NCBI RefSeq assembly: GCF_014138625.1
Contig: NZ_JACJHY010000036.1
Location: forward strand, 1 to 60,834
Source of the DNA: Aminobacter ciceronei
GTDB lineage: Bacteria > Pseudomonadota > Alphaproteobacteria > Rhizobiales > Rhizobiaceae
Length of the DNA stretch: 60,834 bases
Direction: 5' to 3'
Shown here: piece after piece, positions 55,436 through 60,834 of the stretch
Layout: each line of letters opens with the position of its first letter
Numbering within the stretch: the stretch's first letter is position 1
Translations under genes and position numbers: made by a program
Notes under the pieces: model-generated
Seen by the model: the letters and a program-made list of their open reading frames with translations, nothing else
The model's database searches: none
Told to the model about the DNA's origin: nothing

Positions 55436-56353
55436 TCAGCTGTGCCGGATGCGTGGATCGACGAGCGCATAGGTGATGTCCACAACGATGTTGATGATGA
55501 AGACGGCAAGTGCCGTGACCAGCACTGCGGCCTGGATGACGGCAAAGTCGCGCAGCAGCACGGAATCGATCATCAGCTTGCCGATGCCGGGAAAACCAAA
55601 CACCGTTTCGACGATGACTGCCCCATTGACGATGCCGGCGGCCTGGTCGCTGGCGACCGTGATGACAGGTAGCAGCGCGTTGCGCAGCGCGTGAACGAAG
55701 ACGATGGCCCTGGCGCGCACGCCCTTGGCTCGCGCCGTCTTCACATAGGCCGAAGACAGCGCCGTGATCATCGACGAGCGCACGACCTGCACCAAGACAC
55801 CTGTTGGCCTGAGGCAAAGCACTGCGACCGGTAGGACCCAGTGCCAGGGCGTTCCGGTGCCCGATGTCGGCAGTACGCGCAGCCAGACGGCGAAGACGAT
55901 CACGCCGACGATCGCCACCCAGAAATTCGGCGTGCTGGCGCCGATCAGCGAGATCAGGCTGGCGATGCGGTCAAACAGCCCGCCCGGACGGAAGGCGGCG
56001 AGCGAGCCGGTAACGATGGCGACCGCGATGACGATCGGCATGGTGATCGCCGCCAGCATCAGGGTCGTCGGGAAGGCCTGCAGCACGACCTCGACGGCCG
56101 GCTTCGAATACTGGATCGACTCGCCGAGATCGAACTGCAGCAGGCCGCCCAGGAAACGGAAGAACTGGACATAGACCGGATCGTCGAATCCGAAGCGCTG
56201 GTTGAACTGGTCGCGCATCTCCTCGGTGGCGTCGAGCGGCAGATAGAGGTCTGCAGGCGAGCCGGTGAACCTGGCCAGAAAGAAGACGAGGATGATCAGC
56301 AGCGCCAGCGACAGCACGCTCTGCAACGATCGCTTGAAGATGAAATTGCCCAT
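55436..56353 (-). CDS. peptide-type ABC transporter permease (DppB-like)
   Basis: A 305-aa permease: RFTGSPADLYLPLDATEEMR, QRFGFDDPVYVQFFRFL, EAA loop ARAKGVRARAIVFVHALRNA, FGFPGIG and DPRIRHS at the end. GGAGGCGGAGAAT precedes the ATG. Confidence 0.94.
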   Translation of the reverse strand: MGNFIFKRSLQSVLSLALLIILVFFLARFTGSPADLYLPLDATEEMRDQFNQRFGFDDPVYVQFFRFLGGLLQFDLGESIQYSKPAVEVVLQAFPTTLMLAAITMPIVIAVAIVTGSLAAFRPGGLFDRIASLISLIGASTPNFWVAIVGVIVFAVWLRVLPTSGTGTPWHWVLPVAVLCLRPTGVLVQVVRSSMITALSSAYVKTARAKGVRARAIVFVHALRNALLPVITVASDQAAGIVNGAVIVETVFGFPGIGKLMIDSVLLRDFAVIQAAVLVTALAVFIINIVVDITYALVDPRIRHS

Positions 56354-56393
56354 TCTCCGCCTCCTCCGCCGGACATGGTTGACACGGGAGGGC

Positions 56394-56416
56394 GGCGCCG
56401 GCGATCGGCCGGCGCC
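56394..56416 (-). terminator. hairpin between binding protein and permease
   Basis: GGCGCCGGC - gatcg - GCCGGCGCC: 9-bp perfect stem 10 bases after the binding-protein stop, without a T-run; a likely mRNA-stabilising intercistronic structure. Confidence 0.55.
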
Positions 56417-56425
56417 GTTCCAGTG

Positions 56426-57952
56426 TTACGACGGTGACTTGACGACCAGCTTGGCAAGCTGCAGCTCGACCGCGTTGGCAATTGTCGGCGTGAAGTCGAT
56501 GCGCTTGCCGACCCGCATGTAGTTGACCATGTGGAACAGCGGCGCGTCGGCGACAAGGTCCTCGTAGATGTAGCGGAAGGTCTCCTGGTAGAGCTTGGCG
56601 CGTTCCTCGCCCGAGGCCATGCCGGCGTCAGTGATCAGCTTGTCCACCTTGGCGTCGTGGATTTCGCTCTGGCGGCCGTCGCTGTGATACTTGAAGAACG
56701 CGGTGAACTGGGCGTCTCCGCTGTTGTTGTCATGCATTGTCAGCAGCGCGTTGGCCTGGCGACCGGCGGCGAACGGCTTGTTGGCCGCCTCCAGCCACTG
56801 TGTCATCTCGAGATTGTCGAGCTTGATCTTGAAGCCTACGGCCCGCAGCATCTCGGCGGCCGCCTCGACGAACTCGTTCGAGTTGGCGAACATGCCGGGG
56901 CGGCCGATCATGCGGATCTCGGTGTCGACGGGCACGCCCGCGGCCTTTGCCTCGGCGAGCAGCGCCTTGGCCTGTTCGGGGTCATAGGGCCACGGCACGA
57001 GGTTCGGGTTGTGGCCGAGCACGCTCGGGCCGACCTGCTGGGTGGCGAGTTCCGCCTTGTCGCTGATGACGCTGCCGAGGAATGCCTTGCGGTCGATCGC
57101 CAGGTTTAAGGCCTTGCGCACGCGAATGTCGTTGAGCGGCGGAATGTCGGCGGAGAGACGGAACATCGCACTGTCGGAGTTCGGGTAGACCTTGTCCGTC
57201 TCCGGATTGGTCGCATCCTGCGGCGCGATCGAGAAGGCCAGGTCGGCCTCGCCGGTTTCCACCATCGCGGCCGCGACGGAGGATTCGCTGCGCCAGACAT
57301 AGGTGGCGTCTTCGATCTTCGGCTTCTCGCCCCAATAGCCGTCGAAACGCTTGATCTTGACGTTCTCGCCCTGGGTCCAGCTGACGAAGTCATAGGGGCC
57401 GGTGCCGATCGGCTCGGTCGTGTATTCGCCCTTCGGCGTCTTCGCCGATGCGATCGCCAGTTGCGCCAGCAGCGTCGGCAGGATCGGCATCGGCGTCTTG
57501 GTCATGAACTCGACGGTGTTCTCGTCGATCGCCCTGGCAGTGATGTCGACGCCGCCGAAATATTTGGTGCGGGTGATGCAGGTCAGCTTGGGATCGAGCG
57601 TGCGCTCGAGCGAATAGACCACCGAGGCCGCATCGAACGGCGTGCCGTCGTGGAACTTGACGCCCTTGCGCAGGTTGAAGCGCCAGGTCGTCGGCGAGGT
57701 CTGCTCCCAGCTTTCGGCGAGGCGCGGAATTGTCGTCTGCTTGGCATAGTCCAGCTCGACCAGCGTCTCGACGACATTCTGCTTGATGATGCGGCCGATG
57801 ACCGAGCGCGGAGTCTCGCATGGATCGAGCCGGTCCGGCCCGCCCGGCAAGACGATAGTCACGGCATCGCCCGACTGGGCCATGGCCGCTGGCATCGGCG
57901 ACAGAAACAGCGCCGTCGAAAGCCCCAGTGCGGTTTTCCTGAATGCGTTCAT
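56426..57952 (-). CDS. ABC transporter substrate-binding protein, family 5
   Basis: A 508-aa SBP_bac_5 protein with Sec signal (ALGLSTALFLSPMPAAMAQ), GPDRLDPCETPRSVIGRII, RFNLRKGVKFHDGTPFDAAS and GTGPYDFVSW. CGGGAGGAG precedes the ATG. Two Cys in the mature part (in DPCET and KLTCI) may form a disulfide. Second gene of the operon, after the RraA-like gene. Confidence 0.92.
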   Translation of the reverse strand: MNAFRKTALGLSTALFLSPMPAAMAQSGDAVTIVLPGGPDRLDPCETPRSVIGRIIKQNVVETLVELDYAKQTTIPRLAESWEQTSPTTWRFNLRKGVKFHDGTPFDAASVVYSLERTLDPKLTCITRTKYFGGVDITARAIDENTVEFMTKTPMPILPTLLAQLAIASAKTPKGEYTTEPIGTGPYDFVSWTQGENVKIKRFDGYWGEKPKIEDATYVWRSESSVAAAMVETGEADLAFSIAPQDATNPETDKVYPNSDSAMFRLSADIPPLNDIRVRKALNLAIDRKAFLGSVISDKAELATQQVGPSVLGHNPNLVPWPYDPEQAKALLAEAKAAGVPVDTEIRMIGRPGMFANSNEFVEAAAEMLRAVGFKIKLDNLEMTQWLEAANKPFAAGRQANALLTMHDNNSGDAQFTAFFKYHSDGRQSEIHDAKVDKLITDAGMASGEERAKLYQETFRYIYEDLVADAPLFHMVNYMRVGKRIDFTPTIANAVELQLAKLVVKSPS

Positions 57953-57999
57953 TTCAAACTCCTCCCGAGTTCTAGTTGATTTCGTGAAGTCCGTCGCTG

Positions 58000-58626
58000 C
58001 TAGACGGCGCGCAGGCGCGCACCCGTCCTGAAGCCCTCCAGCTTCAGTCGTTCCTTCTCCTCCTGGGCACGGATGCCGGGCAGGATGTCGGCCGCCACCT
58101 TCGGCGACAGGGCGACGACGCCGTCCTCGTCGCCGACGACCAGGTCGCCCGGATGAACGACGAGGCCGCCGATGGCGACGTCGACGTTGATGGCGCCGGG
58201 GCCATTCTTGTAGGGGCCGCGATGGGTGACGCCGCGGGCAAAACAAGGCAGCTTGCTGGCCTTGATGGCTGCGACGTCACGGATAGCTCCGTCGATGACG
58301 AAGCCGGCAACACCAAGGGATTCGGCATGGGCCAGGATGATCTCGCCGATCAGCGCCTGGCTGGTGTCGCCGCCGCCGTCGACGACGATGACGTCGCCGG
58401 GACGCGCAATGCGCAGCGCCGCATGGATGGCGAGATTGTCGCCACGACGCGTCCGCACCGTCAGCGCCGTGCCGAGCAGCTGTCCGCCGGCATGAAAAGG
58501 CAAGAGGCCGACCGCGCCCGGAAGACGATCCAGATTGTCGCTGACGATCGACGTCGCGACATTGGCGTATTGTCTCAGCAGATCGTCCGCAACGGGTGCT
58601 GCGGACGGCAATTCGGTGACGGTCAT
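58000..58626 (-). CDS. RraA-like / HMG-CHA aldolase-family protein
   Basis: A 208-aa RraA-fold protein: GDVIVVDGGGDTSQALIGEI, the Arg-Asp of FVIDGAIRDVAAIKA, and HPGDLVVGDEDGVVALSP. Class II pyruvate aldolases of the family (HMG aldolase) use this Arg and a divalent metal to cleave 4-hydroxy-4-methyl-2-oxoacids made in aromatic catabolism; others inhibit RNase E. As the first gene of a transport operon under a LysR regulator, an aldolase/decarboxylase role is more likely. GGGAGGAG precedes the ATG. Confidence 0.88.
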   Translation of the reverse strand: MTVTELPSAAPVADDLLRQYANVATSIVSDNLDRLPGAVGLLPFHAGGQLLGTALTVRTRRGDNLAIHAALRIARPGDVIVVDGGGDTSQALIGEIILAHAESLGVAGFVIDGAIRDVAAIKASKLPCFARGVTHRGPYKNGPGAINVDVAIGGLVVHPGDLVVGDEDGVVALSPKVAADILPGIRAQEEKERLKLEGFRTGARLRAV

Positions 58627-58706
58627 GATAGCTCCTCCCTTGGCGACCGCGGACCAGCGGCCTCCAGTCGTCAAAGGGATAGGAGTGTCACCTCCTGAAG
58701 AAAAGC

Positions 58707-58745
58707 GATATTAATGCATCAGAAGGCATCACTATTCTTCATATC
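58707..58745. promoter_or_regulatory. LysR-type binding region between divergent genes
   Basis: The 130-bp gap between the RraA-like and LysR genes is AT-rich here. It has GATAT at one end and ATATC at the other, and the direct repeat GCATCA/GCATCA (58716 and 58726, one helical turn apart). It is a plausible LysR site; the exact box is not certain. Confidence 0.35.
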
Positions 58746-58756
58746 AGGAGGAATTC

Positions 58757-59635
58757 ATGTTCACGATCAAGCAGATGGAGGCGCTTTACTGGGTCAGCAC
58801 GCTGGGCAGTTTCGAGGCTGCTGCCGACTATCTGAACATGGTCCAGTCGACGATCTCCAAGCGCATCGGCGAACTGGAGGCCAGGTTTTCAACGCCGCTG
58901 TTCCATCGGACCGGGCGCAAGCCGGTCCTGACGACCAAGGGCGAAGAGATCCGCGCAATCGCCGAGCAGATTCTGCGCCTGAACGATCGCCTGAACTCAC
59001 TGGCAAAGAAATCGTCGGTTCCGTCATTCCGCTTTCGCCTTGGCGTCACTGATCTCGTCGCGCTGTCATGGCTGCCCGAACTGTTGTCCGGGATTCTCGA
59101 CCGCTATCCGATGATCACGCTCGAACCCGAGATCGACCTCACCGCCTCCCTGCTCGAGCGCCTGGTCGACCGCCGCCTCGACTTCGTCATCTGCCCGCGT
59201 GTCATCCAGGAGCCGCAATTCGTCAGCACGCCGCTTGGCGCCATCGAGCTTGTGTGGATGTGCAGCCCGAAGCTGTTGGACGGCAAGGACAACGCGACGT
59301 TGAGCGATCTCACCAAGCATCCATTGCTGATCCAGACGACCGGCTCGATCCTGCACAGCGTCATCGACAACCCGAATTTGCCGTTCAAGCGGACGATTTC
59401 CTGCAACAACATGGTGGCGCTGGCTCACTTGGCGGCCCATGGCATGGGCGTCACCATCCTGCCGCACGCCTTCTTCAGGAACATGGTCGCCGATGGCCGG
59501 CTGTGCGTCGTGCGCACCGAGATGGAGCTGCCCAATCTCGAATACTTCGCCACCTTCAGGAACGATTACCATGTGCAGTTCTGTGAGGAAGTCGCGGCCC
59601 TGAGCGCCGAAATCTGCGATTTCCGGCTGCAATAG
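58757..59635 (+). CDS. LysR-family transcriptional regulator
   Basis: A 292-aa regulator: N-terminal HTH (MEALYWVSTLGSFEAAADYL, STISKRIGELEARF) and a periplasmic-binding-type effector domain with LGVTDLVALSWLPELLSGIL. AGGAGGAATTC precedes the ATG. It diverges from the RraA/transporter/ChrA operon, which it presumably controls in response to the transported compound. Confidence 0.92.
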   Translation: MFTIKQMEALYWVSTLGSFEAAADYLNMVQSTISKRIGELEARFSTPLFHRTGRKPVLTTKGEEIRAIAEQILRLNDRLNSLAKKSSVPSFRFRLGVTDLVALSWLPELLSGILDRYPMITLEPEIDLTASLLERLVDRRLDFVICPRVIQEPQFVSTPLGAIELVWMCSPKLLDGKDNATLSDLTKHPLLIQTTGSILHSVIDNPNLPFKRTISCNNMVALAHLAAHGMGVTILPHAFFRNMVADGRLCVVRTEMELPNLEYFATFRNDYHVQFCEEVAALSAEICDFRLQ

Positions 59636-59738
59636 GTGCCGCGCAAATCGCCACTGGCGTGCCGATGCCGCCTTGCCGCCGGACAGCCGATCTGCGATCT
59701 CGGCGTGAGCATCGAAATGAACCCGACCGGAGTTGGCA

Positions 59739-60743
59739 GTGCGCAGTGTGGGCTTGATCGTTTCGGCCATCGTCCTTGTCATCGCCATCGCGCTCACCAC
59801 CGCCTGGGCAGCGATGGCGCTTTGGTATCGGTTGCCGGCGCCTGACATCGCCAGGGGACTGGCCGCAGGCTTGTTCGTCCTGCTCGGCATCGCAGCCGCC
59901 ATCGCCCTGTTCACGCCCTGGCGCCTGCATGGGCTGGCACTGTTCGCCATCGGCTTCGCCGCGGTGCTGGTATGGTGGAACACCATCGTTCCGTCGGACC
60001 ATGCCGAGTTTGCGCCCGACGTGGCCCGGCAGGTCACCGGCCGGCGCGACGGCGACATGCTGACCCTGACAGATGTCCGCGACTTCGACTGGCGCAGCAA
60101 CAGCGACTTCACCGAACGCTGGACGACGCGCAGCTACGACCTGAGCAAGCTCAAGACGCTCGACCTGTTCATGTCCTACTGGGCCGGGCCCGAGATGGCC
60201 CATGTCATCATGAGCTTCGGCTTCGAAGGCGGCGATCAGCTCGCCTGGTCGGTCGAGGTCCGCAGGCAGAATGGCGGTCAGTTTTCGCCGATCGCCGATC
60301 TGTTCAAGGCAAACCCGCTGGTCATCGTCGCCGCCGACGAGCGCGACGTCGTTGGTGTCCGCTCGAACATTCGCGGCGAGGACGTCCAGCTCTATCGCCT
60401 CAACGTCTCACCGACCGCCGCCCGGGCGCTGCTGCTCGGTTATGTCGCCGATGCCAATGCGCTGGCCGCAACACCGCGCTTCTACAATTCGATCACCACC
60501 AACTGCACCACCGTCATCTTCAGGATGATGCGCGCCGTCGGCGACGTCACCCCGTTCGACTGGCGCCTGATCGTCAACGGCTACCTGCCCGAATATGCCT
60601 ATGACCGTGGCGCGCTCGACACACGCATGTCGGTGCAGGAGCTGCGCAGCCGCGCCCATATCGCCCAGCGCGCGCTGGCGGTTGGGCTGACCGGCCATTT
60701 CTCGCGGCTGATCCGCGAGGGCGTGCCGCAACCGGCCCTCTAG
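59739..60743 (+). CDS. DUF4105-family membrane protein
   Basis: A 334-aa protein with three hydrophobic segments in the first 85 residues (GLIVSAIVLVIAIALTTAWA, GLFVLLGIAAAIALF, GLALFAIGFAAVLVWW) and then a soluble DUF4105 domain with NSITTNCTTVIFRMM, whose Asn-Cys suggests a thiol-hydrolase-like site. GTG at 59739 with GGAG upstream is preferred to TTG at 59733. Function unknown. Its stop codon overlaps that of the IS5-type transposase on the other strand. Confidence 0.8.
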   Translation: MRSVGLIVSAIVLVIAIALTTAWAAMALWYRLPAPDIARGLAAGLFVLLGIAAAIALFTPWRLHGLALFAIGFAAVLVWWNTIVPSDHAEFAPDVARQVTGRRDGDMLTLTDVRDFDWRSNSDFTERWTTRSYDLSKLKTLDLFMSYWAGPEMAHVIMSFGFEGGDQLAWSVEVRRQNGGQFSPIADLFKANPLVIVAADERDVVGVRSNIRGEDVQLYRLNVSPTAARALLLGYVADANALAATPRFYNSITTNCTTVIFRMMRAVGDVTPFDWRLIVNGYLPEYAYDRGALDTRMSVQELRSRAHIAQRALAVGLTGHFSRLIREGVPQPAL

Positions 60744-60834
60744 GTGACCGACTCATAACTACGCAACCAGATGCGGATTGAAGCAAGCTGGACGGAAGCG
60801 AGGAAGTTGTCGTCGCGCTTGTCGTAGCGGGTGG
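60740..60834 (-). mobile_element. IS5-family transposase, 3' end only
   Basis: The minus strand reads TRYDKRDDNFLASVQLASIR followed by IWLRSYESVT and a TAG stop. This is the typical C-terminus of IS5-family DDE transposases in Rhizobiales (RYDKxxxNFLAxVxLAxxxIWLR). The rest lies beyond the window. Confidence 0.85.

Overview
The window reads as accessory chromosome or megaplasmid DNA of a high-GC alphaproteobacterium, most likely a Mesorhizobium/Phyllobacteriaceae-type member of the Rhizobiales. The clues are the density of ABC uptake systems, four FCD-type GntR regulators, GTG/TTG starts, ATGA-coupled operons, and intergenic palindromic repeats of the rhizobial mosaic type at about 43.63 and 44.22 kb. 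The genus is an inference from gene content. I saw no rRNA, tRNA or CRISPR. Both window edges cut through insertion sequences (IS481-type on the left, IS5-type on the right).

Region 1 (0.6-7.8 kb): a GntR regulator diverges from a complete peptide/opine-type ABC transporter (permease, permease, fused double ATPase, binding protein). The transporter is followed by an ectoine-hydrolase-like M24 protein that lacks the metallopeptidase ligands. Remnants of a cytosine-deaminase-like gene (left) and a sugar-type permease (7.9-8.2 kb) flank it.

Region 2 (8.2-22.3 kb): a cyclic-amide/amidohydrolase locus. It holds four amidohydrolase-superfamily proteins, a hydantoin-type racemase, a flavin-reductase-like protein, a GntR regulator and a peptide-type ABC operon. 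Two of the amidohydrolases are close paralogues that both lack the canonical HxH metal motif. The operon has lost its own binding protein: only a 47-codon in-frame fossil is left. An intact binding-protein gene 11 kb away carries the same 22-bp operator (20 of 22 bases).

Region 3 (22.9-37.3 kb): a methyl-accepting chemotaxis protein, then a catabolic cluster. It has two divergent promoter regions and a NitT/TauT-type transporter interleaved with a VOC dioxygenase-like protein, a fumarylacetoacetase-family hydrolase, a GST-like isomerase, a RutE-like reductase, a DHDPS-type aldolase, RidA, an alpha/beta hydrolase, a second VOC protein, a D-2-hydroxyacid dehydrogenase, a GntR regulator and a ribose-type binding protein. 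A 13-bp operator-like motif recurs in three of its promoters, so this looks like one regulon for an unidentified, probably ring-cleaved, substrate.

Region 4 (37.3-43.7 kb): a TSUP anion exporter, a ROK regulator under a 43-bp palindrome, a taurine/sulfonate-type ABC transporter and a Cys-type sulfatase. Together they suggest a sulfate-ester scavenging module.

Region 5 (43.8-51.6 kb): a DUF779 protein, an aldehyde dehydrogenase, a GFA-family protein and an AcoR-like regulator without an AAA+ domain; then a flavin monooxygenase with a sigma-54 promoter and its AcoR/NtrC-type activator.

Region 6 (51.7-60.8 kb): a LysR regulator diverges from an operon of RraA-like protein, peptide-type ABC transporter and two chromate-transporter half proteins. 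A DUF4105 membrane protein and the IS5-type fragment follow.
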